Of a DNA stretch of 64,000 nt, positions 16,026 to 25,685 are shown in pieces. How positions within the stretch are numbered: the first letter of the stretch is position 1; each line of letters opens with the position of its first letter. The notes below the pieces were generated by a model, which worked only from the letters and a program-made list of their open reading frames with translations, was not told where the DNA came from and ran no database searches. The DNA is from Gammaproteobacteria bacterium (GTDB taxonomy: Bacteria > Pseudomonadota > Gammaproteobacteria > Pseudomonadales > UBA5518): contig JADKDK010000006.1 of NCBI GenBank assembly GCA_016718385.1, positions 186,001-250,000 of the forward strand, written 5' to 3'. The position numbers were made by a program, and so were the translations under genes.

Positions 16026-18848
16026 TCACGCATAGCGGCGCGTCTCGCCGGGGCCGTCGACGTTCTCGACGCAGCGGCCGCAGAGCTCGGGGTGCGCGGC
16101 GTGGCTGCCGACATCCTCGCGGTGGTGCCAGCAGCGCACGCACTTCGGTGCGGCCGAGGCGCTCACCAGCACCCTGAGCCCGGGAATCTCGGTGGCGACG
16201 GCCGCCGCGGGCGCCTGCTCCTCGGGCGCGACGCTCGCGCCGGAGGTGATGAACACGAAGCGCAACTCCTCGCCCAGGCGCCCCAGCATCGCGACCAGCG
16301 CGGGGTTGCAGTAGACGGTCACCTGTGCGGCCAGCGAGCCGCCCACCGCTCCTTCGTTGCGCTGGCGCTCCAGTTCGCGGTTCACCTCGCCCTTCACCTG
16401 CATCAGCAGCTGCCAGAAGTCGCGCCCCAGCTCCGCGTCGGCGGGCAGTTCCTCGAGCGCCTCGTACCACTGCGCCGCGAACACCGGCGCGCTGCGCTCG
16501 CCCGGCATGCAGCGCCAGATCTCGTCGGCGGTGAAGCTCAGGATCGGCGCGATCCAGCGCACCATCGCCTCCAGCACGTGGTACAGCGCGGTCTGCGCCG
16601 AGCGCCGCGCCACGCTGTCGGCGCGCGTGGTGTACTGGCGGTCCTTGATCACGTCGAGGTAGAAGCCCCCGAGATCCGTGACGCAGAAGTTGTGCAGCTT
16701 CTGGTAGATCAGATGGAACTGGTAGGAGTTGTAGGCCTCGACGATCTCGCGCTGCAACTGCGCCGCGCGATCCACCACCCAGCGGTCCAGCGCCAGCATG
16801 TCCTTGCCGGCGAGCGCGTGCGCGGACGGGTCGAAGCCGGCCAGGTTCGACAGCAGGAAACGCGCGGTATTGCGGATGCGGCGGTACGAGTCCGCGGTGC
16901 GCTTGAAGATCTCGTCGGACACCGCCATCTCGGCGCGGTAATCCGTGGCCGCGACCCACAGGCGCAGGATGTCGGCGCCCAGCGTCTTCATCACCTGCTG
17001 CGGCGCGATCACGTTGCCGCGCGATTTGGACATCTTGTGCCCGGCGCTGTCGACCGTGAAGCCGTGCGTCAGCACGCCCTTGTACGGCGCGCATCCCTGG
17101 ATGCCGCTCGCGGTGAGCAGCGACGACTGGAACCAGCCGCGGTGCTGGTCGGAGCCCTCCAGGTACAAGTCCGCGGGGAACTGCAATTCGGGGCGGCGCG
17201 TCAGCACGCAGGCGTGCGTGACGCCAGAGTCGAACCACACGTCCAGCGTGTCCGTGACCTTGTCGTAGTGCGCGGCGTCCTCGCCCAGCAGCTCCGCGGG
17301 ATCGATCGCGAACCAGGCGTCGATGCCGGCCTGCTCGATGCGCTGCGCCGCCTGCTCGATCAGCTCCGCGGTGCGCGGGTGCGGCGCGCCGGTCTGCTTG
17401 TGCACGAACAGCGCGATCGGCACGCCCCAGGTGCGCTGGCGCGAGATGCACCAGTCGGGGCGGTTCTCGAGCATGCCCTCGATGCGCGCCCTGCCCCACG
17501 CGGGCACGAACTGCACGTCCTCGATGGCCTTGCGCGCGGTATCGAGCAGGCCGTTGCGGTTCATGCTCACGAACCACTGCGGTGTGGCGCGGAAGATCAC
17601 CGGCGACTTGTGGCGCCAGCAATGCGGGTAGCTGTGCTGGTAGGCCACGTCGTGCAGCAGCGCGCCCTTCTCGCGCAGCAGCTCGACGATGACCGCGTTG
17701 GCCTTGAACACGTACAGGCCAGCGACATGCGGCGTGCCCTCGACGAACACGCCCTGCCCGTCCACCGGGTTCAGCACGCCGAGCCCGTAGGCCTGCCCGA
17801 CCAGGTAGTCGTCCAGGCCGTGCCCCGGCGCCGTGTGCACCGCGCCGGTGCCGGCCTCGGTGGTCACGTGCTGCCCGAGGATCACGGGCACGGTGCGATC
17901 GAGGAAGGGATGCTGCAGGGCCTGCTTCTCCAGCGCGGCGCCGGCGCATTCGCCCAGGATCTCGTAGGCCTCGATGCCGCAGCGCGCCAGCGCCTGGCGC
18001 GCCAGCGCCTCTGCCAGCACCAGGTATTCGGCCTCCTCATCTTCGCCCGCACGCACCAGCACGTAGGGCAGCTGCGGGTGCAACGCCACCGCGAGGTTCG
18101 CCGGCAGCGTCCACGGCGTGGTGGTCCAGATCGGCACCGAGACGCGCGCCGAGGGCTCGAGCTCCACGCCGAAGGCGCGCGCCAGCGCCACCGGGTCCAC
18201 GGCGCGAAAGCGCACGTCCACCGCGGGCGAGGTCTTCTCGTGGTACTCGACCTCGGCCTCGGCCAGCGCCGAGCCGCAGTCCATGCACCAGTGCACGGGC
18301 TTGGAGCCTTTCTCCAGGTGCCCGTTGGCGACGATGCGCCCCAGCGCGCGCACGATGTCGGCCTCGAAGGCGAAGTCCATCGTCAGGTAGGGGTTGGCCC
18401 AGTCGCCGAACACGCCGAGGCGGATGAAGTCCTCGCGCTGGCGCTCCACCTGGCTGCGCGCGTAGTCGCGGCAGTGCGTGCGGAACTCGTGGTGGCTGAT
18501 CTTCACGCCGGCCTTGCCGACCTTCTTCTCCACGTTCAGCTCGATCGGCAGCCCGTGGCAGTCCCAGCCCGGCACGTAGGGCGCGTCGAAGCCGTCGAGC
18601 GTGCGCGCCTTGACGATGATGTCCTTCAGGATCTTGTTGACCGCGTGCCCGATGTGGATCTCGCCGTTGGCGTAGGGCGGGCCGTCGTGCAGGATGAACT
18701 TCGGCCGCCCGGCACGCGCGGCGCGGATCTGCCCGTAGACGTCTTCCTCGTGCCAGCGCGCCAGCATCTGCGGCTCGCGCTGCGCGAGGTTCGCCTTCAT
18801 GGCGAACTCGGTCTGCGGCAGGTTCAGGGTGTGCTTGTAGTCGGTCAT
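16026..18848 (-). CDS. ileS: Isoleucyl-tRNA synthetase
   Basis: A 940-residue class Ia synthetase. HIGH is at 65-68 and KMSKS at 605-609. The CP1 editing domain lies between them, and the C-terminal zinc finger has CVRC and CGRC pairs. It charges tRNA-Ile and edits valine. It follows ribF by 12 bp and probably shares its transcript. Length is normal for the bacterial type. Confidence 0.98.
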   Translation of the reverse strand: MTDYKHTLNLPQTEFAMKANLAQREPQMLARWHEEDVYGQIRAARAGRPKFILHDGPPYANGEIHIGHAVNKILKDIIVKARTLDGFDAPYVPGWDCHGLPIELNVEKKVGKAGVKISHHEFRTHCRDYARSQVERQREDFIRLGVFGDWANPYLTMDFAFEADIVRALGRIVANGHLEKGSKPVHWCMDCGSALAEAEVEYHEKTSPAVDVRFRAVDPVALARAFGVELEPSARVSVPIWTTTPWTLPANLAVALHPQLPYVLVRAGEDEEAEYLVLAEALARQALARCGIEAYEILGECAGAALEKQALQHPFLDRTVPVILGQHVTTEAGTGAVHTAPGHGLDDYLVGQAYGLGVLNPVDGQGVFVEGTPHVAGLYVFKANAVIVELLREKGALLHDVAYQHSYPHCWRHKSPVIFRATPQWFVSMNRNGLLDTARKAIEDVQFVPAWGRARIEGMLENRPDWCISRQRTWGVPIALFVHKQTGAPHPRTAELIEQAAQRIEQAGIDAWFAIDPAELLGEDAAHYDKVTDTLDVWFDSGVTHACVLTRRPELQFPADLYLEGSDQHRGWFQSSLLTASGIQGCAPYKGVLTHGFTVDSAGHKMSKSRGNVIAPQQVMKTLGADILRLWVAATDYRAEMAVSDEIFKRTADSYRRIRNTARFLLSNLAGFDPSAHALAGKDMLALDRWVVDRAAQLQREIVEAYNSYQFHLIYQKLHNFCVTDLGGFYLDVIKDRQYTTRADSVARRSAQTALYHVLEAMVRWIAPILSFTADEIWRCMPGERSAPVFAAQWYEALEELPADAELGRDFWQLLMQVKGEVNRELERQRNEGAVGGSLAAQVTVYCNPALVAMLGRLGEELRFVFITSGASVAPEEQAPAAAVATEIPGLRVLVSASAAPKCVRCWHHREDVGSHAAHPELCGRCVENVDGPGETRRYA

Positions 18849-18860
18849 GGGCTGCTTCGT

Positions 18861-19802
18861 TCAGTGGGTTGCCGGGCGCGCGGCGAACCAGGCGCGCGCC
18901 ACCTCGATGTCGTCCGCGATGCGATTGCGCAGTTCGTCCACCGAGGCGAACTTGTGCTCGTCGCGGATCTGGCGGCGGAAAATCACGTCGATCGTGCGTC
19001 CGTAGATGTTCTGCGCGAAGTCGAGGATGTGCACCTCGAGGTTCGCCTTGATGCCCTCGTCCACCGTGGGCCGCGTGCCCACGTTCGCCACGGCCGGCAG
19101 CAGCCGCCCGCCGATGCGCACCTCGGCCACGTACACGCCGGCCAGCGGCGCGCGGTGGCGGTGCAGCGCGAGGTTCGCCGTGGGCACGCCGATGGTGGTG
19201 CCGAGCTGGCGGCCGTACACGACCTTGCCGGTCATGAAATACGGCCGCCCGAGCATGCGTTCGGCGGCCTCGAAATCCCCGGCCCCCAGCACCGCGCGCA
19301 GCCGCGTGCTGCTGACGCGCTCGCCGTGGACTTCGACCGTGCTGGTCGCCTTCACCTCGTAGCCGTATTTCTCGCCGGCCTCGCGCGCCAGGTCGATGTT
19401 GCCCTCGCGGTCGTGGCCAAAGCGCAGGTCCTCGCCAACCACGATATAGCGCGCGCCGAGGCCCTTCACGAACACCGACTCGATGAACTCGTGCGCCGAC
19501 ATGATGCTGAATCGCCGGTCGAAGCGGATGCGCAGCACCCGGTCCACCCCGAGATGGCGCAGCACCATGAACTTCTCGCGAAAGCTCATCAGGCGCGGCG
19601 GCGACTGTACCGGGGCAAAGTATTCCCGCGGCAGCGGCTCGAACAGGATCACCGTCGAGGGCAGCCCGAACTCGCGCGAGCGCCCCAGCAGGTCGCTGAT
19701 CACGGCCTGGTGACCCCGGTGCACCCCGTCGAAGGCGCCGATGGTCACCACGCTGCCATGGTGGCGCTCGCGCAGGTTGTGCAAGCCCCTGATCAGTTCC
19801 AA
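18861..19802 (-). CDS. ribF: Bifunctional riboflavin kinase / FAD synthetase
   Basis: A 313-residue protein with the N-terminal FAD synthetase domain (GAFDGVHRGHQ) and the C-terminal riboflavin kinase domain (GVPTANL). It makes FMN and FAD from riboflavin. I chose the TTG at 19802, preceded by GCGGGAG, because it gives the family's usual start (ELIRGL). An in-frame ATG at 19865 exists but lies inside a REP hairpin and would add residues read from the repeat. It lies between murJ and ileS as in Pseudomonas. Confidence 0.93.
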   Translation of the reverse strand: MELIRGLHNLRERHHGSVVTIGAFDGVHRGHQAVISDLLGRSREFGLPSTVILFEPLPREYFAPVQSPPRLMSFREKFMVLRHLGVDRVLRIRFDRRFSIMSAHEFIESVFVKGLGARYIVVGEDLRFGHDREGNIDLAREAGEKYGYEVKATSTVEVHGERVSSTRLRAVLGAGDFEAAERMLGRPYFMTGKVVYGRQLGTTIGVPTANLALHRHRAPLAGVYVAEVRIGGRLLPAVANVGTRPTVDEGIKANLEVHILDFAQNIYGRTIDVIFRRQIRDEHKFASVDELRNRIADDIEVARAWFAARPATH

Positions 19803-19849
19803 TCCGCTGTGCTCCCGCCCGGGGTTCCGCCAAAGCCGGCGATTATAGA

Positions 19850-19943
19850 GTAGGTCCGCATTCATGCGGACATTCCCGTGGGTCCGGATTCATCCGGACT
19901 TGTGCTTGTCCGACGGCACAAGTCGCCATGAATGGCGACCCAC
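19850..19943. repeat. REP cluster between ribF and murJ (3 units)
   Basis: Forward units at 19850 (arms CCGC/GCGG) and 19891 (arms CCGGA/TCCGG), then a reverse unit at 19922-19943 (arms GCC/GGC). On the minus strand the last unit is read as the murJ C-terminus, and the second supplies its TGA stop. Confidence 0.92.
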
Positions 19944-21497
19944 GGGGAACAGCAGCGCCAGAACCCCGAAATACACCGCGATACCCGCCAGGCAGGCCAG
20001 CCCCAGGCGCAGCACCCGGGCGCTCCAGTGCAGCGTGTCCAGGTCCTGCATCCAGAGCAACGCCGGCAGCAGCACCGCGCACATCAGAGCCACGGCCACC
20101 CCCATCCTGCCCACGTCGCGCAGCAAGCCCGGCTCCGGACGGTACACCGCGCGGCGCATCAGCCCGTGCAGCAGCAGGCCGGCATTGAGCCAGGCCGCGC
20201 CGGTGGTCGCGAGCGACAGCCCCATGTGCCCCACCTGCCAGAACAGATGCAGCGGCACCACGAACAGCAGGTTGAGCCCCATGTTCGCGATCATCGCCTT
20301 GATGCCGATGATCACCGGCGTACGGGTGTCCTGGCGCGAGTAATACGCGGTGGCCAGCACCTTGATCAGCATGAAGGCCGGCAGGCCGAGCGCCATCGCC
20401 GCCAGGCTGAGCGAGGCCATGTCGACGTCGCGGGCGCTCATGGCCCCGTACTGGAACAGCGTGCCCAGGATGGGGCCGGCCAGGATCACCAGCGCGACGC
20501 TGGCCGGCAGGCCGATCACCAGGATCATCCTGATCGCCCAGTCGAGCGTGTGGCGGTACTCGGCATCCGATTCCGTCGCGTACTCGCGCGACAGCCCCGG
20601 CAGGATCACGGTCGCGATCGCGATGCCGAACACCCCCAACGGCAGCTCGGTCAGCCGCTCGGAGTAATACAGCCACGACACGCTGCCGCTCGGCAGGAAC
20701 GAGGCCAGCACGGTGTCGAGCAGCAGGTTGATCTGGCTCACCGAGACGCCGAACATCGCGGGCAGCATCAGCCTCAGGATGCGCCCCACGCCCGGGTGGC
20801 GGGGGTCGAGGCGCGGGCGCGGCAGCATCCGGATGCGCGCGAGGAACGGGACCTGGAACAGCAGCTGGATCAGCCCGGCCATGAACACCGCCCAGGCGAG
20901 CGCGAATACCGGCTCGGCGAACCAGCGCGAGGCCACCAGCGCGCCGGCGATCAGCGTCAGGTTCAGGAACAACGGCGTGATCGCCGGCACCGCGAAGCGC
21001 GCGTAGCTGTTCAGCACCGCGCCGGCGAAGCCGGTCAGCGAGATGAAAAAGAGATAGGGGAAGGTGATGCGGATCAGCTCCGCGGTGAGCGCCAGCTTCT
21101 GCGGCATCTGCGCGAAGCCGGGCGCGAACACCAGCGTCACCACCGGCGCTGCAAGCACCGCCAGCGCCGTGACGGCCAGCAGCGCCGCACCCAGCACCCC
21201 GCAAACCGCATCGACCAGCCTTTTCACCTCTTCCGCCGGGCGCGTGGCGCGGTACTCCGCGAGCACCGGCACGAAGGCCTGCGCGAACGCTCCCTCGGCG
21301 AACAGCCGGCGCAGGAACTGCGGCACGCGGAACGCGACGAAGAAGGCATCCGCGTTGGCGTTGGCGCCGAGCATCGAGGCGATCACCACGTCGCGCACCA
21401 GGCCGGCGACGCGCGAGATCATGGTCATGCCGCCGACCACGAGACTGGAACGCAACAGCCGGTCTGCGGTGCGCTCGCGCGCCTGGGACTCAGGCAC
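19890..21497 (-). CDS. murJ: Lipid II flippase MurJ with REP-encoded C-terminus
   Basis: A 535-residue MATE/MOP-type membrane protein with about 14 hydrophobic helices. The N-terminal motif RVAGLVRDVVIA and internal ADAFFVAFRVP are typical of MurJ/MviN. It flips lipid II for peptidoglycan synthesis. The GTG start at 21497 overlaps the thpR stop by eight bases, which implies coupling. The last 17 residues (VGRHSWRLVPSDKHKSG) are read from REP hairpins, including the stop codon, so the ancestral tail was replaced or extended. Confidence 0.95.
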   Translation of the reverse strand: MPESQARERTADRLLRSSLVVGGMTMISRVAGLVRDVVIASMLGANANADAFFVAFRVPQFLRRLFAEGAFAQAFVPVLAEYRATRPAEEVKRLVDAVCGVLGAALLAVTALAVLAAPVVTLVFAPGFAQMPQKLALTAELIRITFPYLFFISLTGFAGAVLNSYARFAVPAITPLFLNLTLIAGALVASRWFAEPVFALAWAVFMAGLIQLLFQVPFLARIRMLPRPRLDPRHPGVGRILRLMLPAMFGVSVSQINLLLDTVLASFLPSGSVSWLYYSERLTELPLGVFGIAIATVILPGLSREYATESDAEYRHTLDWAIRMILVIGLPASVALVILAGPILGTLFQYGAMSARDVDMASLSLAAMALGLPAFMLIKVLATAYYSRQDTRTPVIIGIKAMIANMGLNLLFVVPLHLFWQVGHMGLSLATTGAAWLNAGLLLHGLMRRAVYRPEPGLLRDVGRMGVAVALMCAVLLPALLWMQDLDTLHWSARVLRLGLACLAGIAVYFGVLALLFPVGRHSWRLVPSDKHKSG

Positions 21498-22047
21498 CGG
21501 GGTCCGATCCGCGGCAGGGTGCGTTGAACAGCGGCCAGTAGCGGCCTTCGCGGCTTTCGTACAGGCACACCTGCGTCGCGCTGCCCTCGAGGTCGAGCGC
21601 GAAGTCCGCGGTGGGCGGGCAACCCGAGCGCGAGCGCCAGCGCCCGAGACTCAGGTGCGCCCGGAAGGGACGGCGCTCGATGGCGAAGCCCGCGCCGGCG
21701 AGCGCCGCCGCGAGCGCTTGCTGCCAGGCCAGGAAGCCCGAGGCGTCCGCGGGCAGCGCCGCGATCACGCGCGGCGAGCGCGCAGTGGGGAACGGGCGGA
21801 CCGCGCCCAGCCGGTAGCGAAAGGGCGGCAACGCCGCCGCAACCGGGGTCACGCAGGCCTGGATGCGCGGGATGTCGGCCAGCGCGACCTGCCCCAGGAA
21901 AACCAGCGTGAAGTGGTAGTTGGCCGGCGCGGTCCAGCGCACGGCGGCATAGGGGAAATGCGCGCGCAGCCGCTGCTCCAGCGCCGCCAGCCCCGCGCGC
22001 AACGCCTCATCGGGGTCGAGCGCGAGGAAGGTGCGCGCTACGTCCAC
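21490..22047 (-). CDS. thpR: RNA 2',3'-cyclic phosphodiesterase (2'-5' RNA ligase family)
   Basis: A 185-residue 2H phosphoesterase with two motifs, HFTL and HLSL. The family hydrolyses 2',3'-cyclic phosphate RNA ends. I chose the GTG at 22047 (residues VDVARTFLALD), which overlaps the end of the Nudix gene by ten bases; an ATG at 22083 would overlap further. It also overlaps murJ, so the Nudix gene, thpR and murJ look like one unit. Confidence 0.88.
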   Translation of the reverse strand: MDVARTFLALDPDEALRAGLAALEQRLRAHFPYAAVRWTAPANYHFTLVFLGQVALADIPRIQACVTPVAAALPPFRYRLGAVRPFPTARSPRVIAALPADASGFLAWQQALAAALAGAGFAIERRPFRAHLSLGRWRSRSGCPPTADFALDLEGSATQVCLYESREGRYWPLFNAPCRGSDPGA

Positions 22048-22646
22048 GCGCGGCGGACTTCGTCGCGGTGCATCGCGAGCCACTGCAGCGCGATCAGCGT
22101 GTGCGCGTTGTTGAAATGGCCGTCGCGCTGCAGCTGCGCCACCTCGGCATACGGGATCACGTGCAGGCGGATGTCCTCATGCTCGCCGGCCTTGCCGTGC
22201 AACCCGCCGGCATCGCCCAGGTCCACGCGCGCGCAGAACAGGTGGAAATACTCGTCGGTGCCGCCGGGGCTGGAAAAATAACCCGCCACCGGCAGCAACT
22301 CGCGGATCACGCAGGCGGATTCCTCGGTGGTCTCGCGCACCGCGACCTCGGCCGGCGTCTCGCCCTCCTCCACCAGCCCGGCGACCAGCTCCAGCAGCCA
22401 CGGGCTGCCGGCGCGAAAGGCCGCCCCGATACGAAACTGCTCGACCATGCCGATGGCATCGAGTGTCGGGTCGTACAGGAGCACGCCTACCGCCTCGCCG
22501 CGACAGTGCAGCTCGCGCGTCAGCGTCTCGGACCAGCCGCCGGCGAAGCGCCGGTGGCGCAGCCGGAACAGCTTCAGCTTCCAGAAGCCGCTCCAGGCGG
22601 TCTTTTCCTCGACGATCTCGACGTCGTTGTGGCCGAACTGCCTCAT
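22038..22646 (-). CDS. nudF: Nudix hydrolase, ADP-ribose pyrophosphatase type
   Basis: A 202-residue protein with the Nudix box GLVEEGETPAEVAVRETTEE near the middle, ending in ESA instead of the usual E-x-G. Length, the downstream SSPGGTDE segment and the N-terminal layout match NudF-type ADP-ribose pyrophosphatases. It would split ADP-ribose to AMP and ribose 5-phosphate. It lies just after pyrB on the same strand. The exact substrate is inferred. Confidence 0.85.
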   Translation of the reverse strand: MRQFGHNDVEIVEEKTAWSGFWKLKLFRLRHRRFAGGWSETLTRELHCRGEAVGVLLYDPTLDAIGMVEQFRIGAAFRAGSPWLLELVAGLVEEGETPAEVAVRETTEESACVIRELLPVAGYFSSPGGTDEYFHLFCARVDLGDAGGLHGKAGEHEDIRLHVIPYAEVAQLQRDGHFNNAHTLIALQWLAMHRDEVRRAWT

Positions 22647-22653
22647 CGCGCCC

Positions 22654-23673
22654 TCACTCGCCGAAACGCTTGCCGGTGTACCAGCTCACGGGCGCCTCGT
22701 AGCGGTCCACCAGGTGCACCACGTCGAGCACCAGCGCGAACAGCGCCATGCGCACCAGCACGCCGTTGTCGGTCTGGCGGAAGATCGCGAGATTGGGGTT
22801 CTCGTTGAGATCCGGGTCGAGCTCGTTCGCCTCGGCACGCGAATCGCGCGGCAGCGGGTGCATGATCACCGTGTTCGGCTCGCAGTACTGGGTGTAGATC
22901 GCCTGGTTCAGGCGATAGCGACCGCGGTAGAGATTCGCCTCCTCCCTGCTGGCGAAGCGCTCCTCCTGGATGCGCGTGGAATAGGCGATGTCGACGTGCC
23001 CGATCGAGGACTCCATCGCATCCGATTCCACCACCGTGTGGCCGCGCGCGCGCAGGTGCTCGACGATCTCGCCCGGCATGCGCAGCTCCGCCGGCGCGAT
23101 GCAGGTCAGGTGCACGCGATCGAAGTTGGCCAGCAGCTTCGACAGCGAGTGCACGGTGCGCCCGAAGCGCAGGTCGCCGATCATCGCGATGCGCAGCCCG
23201 TCGATGCTGCCGCCGCGGTGCTGCACTTCCTTGCCGATGGTGTAGAGATCGAGCAGCGCCTGCGTCGGGTGCTCGTTGGCCCCGTCGCCGCCGTTGACCA
23301 CCGGCACGCGGCTGGCCGCCGCGAACTCCTTCACCGAGCCCGCGACCGGGTGGCGCATCGCGATCACGTCGCTGTAGCCGCTGATCACGCGCGCAGTGTC
23401 GTAGAGCGACTCGCCCTTGGCGATCGCGGAGTTCTCGATGCCGGTGGTCTCGCGCACCTCGCCACCGAGCAGGTTGAAGGCGCAGCCGAAGCTCACGCGC
23501 GTGCGCGTGCTCGGCTCGAAGAACATGTTGCCGAGGATGGCCCCCTCGAGCACCCGCGTGATCTTGCGCCGGTGCGCGTAGGGCGCCATCGAGTCGGCCA
23601 CGTCGAACACCCGCTCGATGTCGGCGCGCCCGAACTGCTCCACCGAAAGTATGTGTGATCCTGCGAATTCCAT
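22654..23673 (-). CDS. pyrB: Aspartate carbamoyltransferase
   Basis: A 339-residue transcarbamoylase with the carbamoyl-phosphate motif STRTR (55-59), HPTQ (135-138) and the late motif MHPLPR. It makes carbamoyl aspartate in pyrimidine synthesis. The start is the ATG at 23673 after AAGGCAAG; in-frame codons further upstream run into REP sequence. It is longer than the E. coli catalytic chain. No pyrI or pyrC-like partner is adjacent. Confidence 0.96.
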   Translation of the reverse strand: MEFAGSHILSVEQFGRADIERVFDVADSMAPYAHRRKITRVLEGAILGNMFFEPSTRTRVSFGCAFNLLGGEVRETTGIENSAIAKGESLYDTARVISGYSDVIAMRHPVAGSVKEFAAASRVPVVNGGDGANEHPTQALLDLYTIGKEVQHRGGSIDGLRIAMIGDLRFGRTVHSLSKLLANFDRVHLTCIAPAELRMPGEIVEHLRARGHTVVESDAMESSIGHVDIAYSTRIQEERFASREEANLYRGRYRLNQAIYTQYCEPNTVIMHPLPRDSRAEANELDPDLNENPNLAIFRQTDNGVLVRMALFALVLDVVHLVDRYEAPVSWYTGKRFGE

Positions 23674-23703
23674 GCTGTCTTGCCTTGCTGCTGTCGCCAT
23701 CCG

Positions 23704-23862
23704 GTCGCGGGCATGGCCCGCTCCTGCATACCGCCGTCGCGTCGTGCCGGCGCTCCGAGGCCCCCGTAGGAGCGGGCCATGCCCGCGACCCCGTAGGTCC
23801 GGATTTATCCGGACATCATGTCCCGATCGCATCCACCCATGTCCGCATGAATGCGGACCCAC
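23704..23862. repeat. Mixed REP cluster between pyrB and the ABC exporter (4 units)
   Basis: Two units of the second type (core AGCGGGCCATGCCCGC) face each other at 23704 and 23766-23789. These are followed by a GTAGGTC-headed unit with loop ATTTAT at 23793-23814 and a reverse CCGC/GCGG unit at 23841-23862. The gap holds no gene. Confidence 0.92.
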
Positions 23863-23881
23863 GATTGAAATCCCGCGCAGT

Positions 23882-25675
23882 CTACCCGCTGGCCTGACGT
23901 CCTTCATCCACGAATTGCAGCGCGGCCCAGCGCGCGTAGAGCGGCGAGGCGGCGAGCAGTTCGTCGTGCGTGCCGGTGGCCGCGATGCGCCCCTGTTCCA
24001 GCACCACGATGCGATCGACCCGCCGCACCGTCGCGAGTCGGTGCGCGATCACCAGCGTGGTACGACCCTGCATCAGCGCGGCCAGCGCCTGCTGCACCAT
24101 GGCCTCGCTGTCGGCATCGAGGGCGCTGGTGGCCTCGTCGAGCAGCAGGATCGCCGGGTCGCGCAGCAGCGCGCGCGCGATCGCGATGCGCTGGCGCTGC
24201 CCGCCCGAGAGCCGCACACCGCCCTCGCCCACGAAACTGGCGTAACCCTCGGGCAGCCGCGCGATGAACTCCTCGGCGAAGGCCGCGCGCGCCGCCGCCA
24301 TCACCGCCTCCTCGCTCGCCCCGGGGACGCCGTAGCGGATGTTGTCGAGCACCGATCCCGTGAACAGCACCGGCTGCTGCGGCACCAGCGCGAAATGCCG
24401 GCGCAACGCCTGCGGATCGACGCGACGCGTATCGATGCCATCGAGCAGGATGCTGCCGCCGTCGGGCTCGTAGAAGCGCAGCAGCAGATCGACCAGCGTC
24501 GACTTGCCCGCACCCGAGGCGCCCACCAGCGCCACGCTGGATCCGGCCGGCACGTGCAGCGTGATGCCGTCGATCGCGGGGCGATCCGGGTTCGAGGGGT
24601 AGGCGAAGCGCAGCTCCTTCAGCTCGATCTCGCCGCGCAGGCGCGCCGGCAGCGCCAGGGGATCGGCCGGCGCGCGGATCAGCGGCGCCTCGCGCAGCAG
24701 TTCCATCAGGCGCTCGGTGGCGCCGGCGGCGCGCTGCAGGTCGCCGATCACCTCCGACAGCGCCCCGGCCGCGGCCGCCACCATCACCGCGTAAAAGATG
24801 AAGGCCGTGAGCTCGCCCGGCGTCGTGCGCCCGGCGATCACGTCGTTGCCACCGACCCAGATCATCGCGCCCACGGCGCCCAGCACCAGCACGATCACCA
24901 TCGCGGTGAGCCAGGAGCGCTGCACCACGCGGCGGATCGAGGCGCGGAAGGTGTCCTCGACGTGCATCGCGAAGCGCTCGCGGTCCACGCCCTCGTGGTT
25001 GAAGGCCTGCACGGTCTTGATGTTGCCGAGCGCCTCGCTGAGATAGGCACCGGCATTCGCGAGCCGGTCCTGGCTGTCGCGCGACAGCGTGCGCACGCGC
25101 CGGCCGAACACCACGATCGGCAGCAGCACCAGCGGCACGCTGAGCAGCACGATGCCGGTCAGGCGCGGGTTCGAGACGAACAGCAGCACCACGCCGCCGG
25201 CGAGCGTCAGCAGGTTGCGCAGCGCGATCGAGACCGAGGAGCCGATCACCGTCTGCAGCAGCGTGGTGTCGGCGGTGATGCGCGACTGGATCTCGCCCGC
25301 GCCGTTGGTCTCGAAGAAGCCCGGATGCAGCGACAGCACGTGGTCGAACACCGCGCGGCGCAGGTCCGCCGTCACGCGCTCGCCGATCCACGACACCAGG
25401 TAGAAGCGGGTGAAGGTCCCGATCGCGAGCAGCAGCACGATCAGCATGAACACCAGCACCGCGCGGTTCAGCTGCTCGGCGGAGCCCGACACGAAGCCCT
25501 GGTCGACCAGCATGCGCAGCCCCTGCCCGAGGCTGAGCGTCACGCTCGCGGTGAACACCAACGCGAGCGAAGCGCCGAGCACGCGGGGCCAGTACGGGCG
25601 CAGGAACCCCCATGCGGGCGCCAGCAGGGCGACGCGCGCGCGGGCTTCGCGGGGGTTGTCGGCAGATATGTTCAT
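23882..25675 (-). CDS. ABC exporter (MsbA-like, ATP-binding/permease fusion)
   Basis: A 597-residue half-transporter. About six membrane helices lie in the first 320 residues. The ATPase domain has Walker A GASGAGKST (about 385-393), signature LSGGQRQRIAIARA and Walker B ILLLDEATSALD. Domain order fits MsbA/LmrA-type exporters of lipids or drugs. The ATG at 25675 follows GAGGAAAATA. No lipid A genes are next to it, so the substrate is open. REP clusters flank both sides, so it is probably a single-gene unit. Confidence 0.9.
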   Translation of the reverse strand: MNISADNPREARARVALLAPAWGFLRPYWPRVLGASLALVFTASVTLSLGQGLRMLVDQGFVSGSAEQLNRAVLVFMLIVLLLAIGTFTRFYLVSWIGERVTADLRRAVFDHVLSLHPGFFETNGAGEIQSRITADTTLLQTVIGSSVSIALRNLLTLAGGVVLLFVSNPRLTGIVLLSVPLVLLPIVVFGRRVRTLSRDSQDRLANAGAYLSEALGNIKTVQAFNHEGVDRERFAMHVEDTFRASIRRVVQRSWLTAMVIVLVLGAVGAMIWVGGNDVIAGRTTPGELTAFIFYAVMVAAAAGALSEVIGDLQRAAGATERLMELLREAPLIRAPADPLALPARLRGEIELKELRFAYPSNPDRPAIDGITLHVPAGSSVALVGASGAGKSTLVDLLLRFYEPDGGSILLDGIDTRRVDPQALRRHFALVPQQPVLFTGSVLDNIRYGVPGASEEAVMAAARAAFAEEFIARLPEGYASFVGEGGVRLSGGQRQRIAIARALLRDPAILLLDEATSALDADSEAMVQQALAALMQGRTTLVIAHRLATVRRVDRIVVLEQGRIAATGTHDELLAASPLYARWAALQFVDEGRQASG

Positions 25676-25685
25676 TATTTTCCTC

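Noticed and set aside
15759..19853. A 1364-codon open frame on the plus strand opposite ileS and ribF
   Set aside because: It is antisense to two clear housekeeping genes, has Arg/Ala/His-rich low-complexity residues typical of high-GC shadow frames and no recognisable domain.
19803..19865. Upstream ATG for ribF (MNADLL...)
   Set aside because: The ATG lies inside a REP hairpin, has no ribosome-binding site and extends beyond the family start; the TTG at 19802 fits better.
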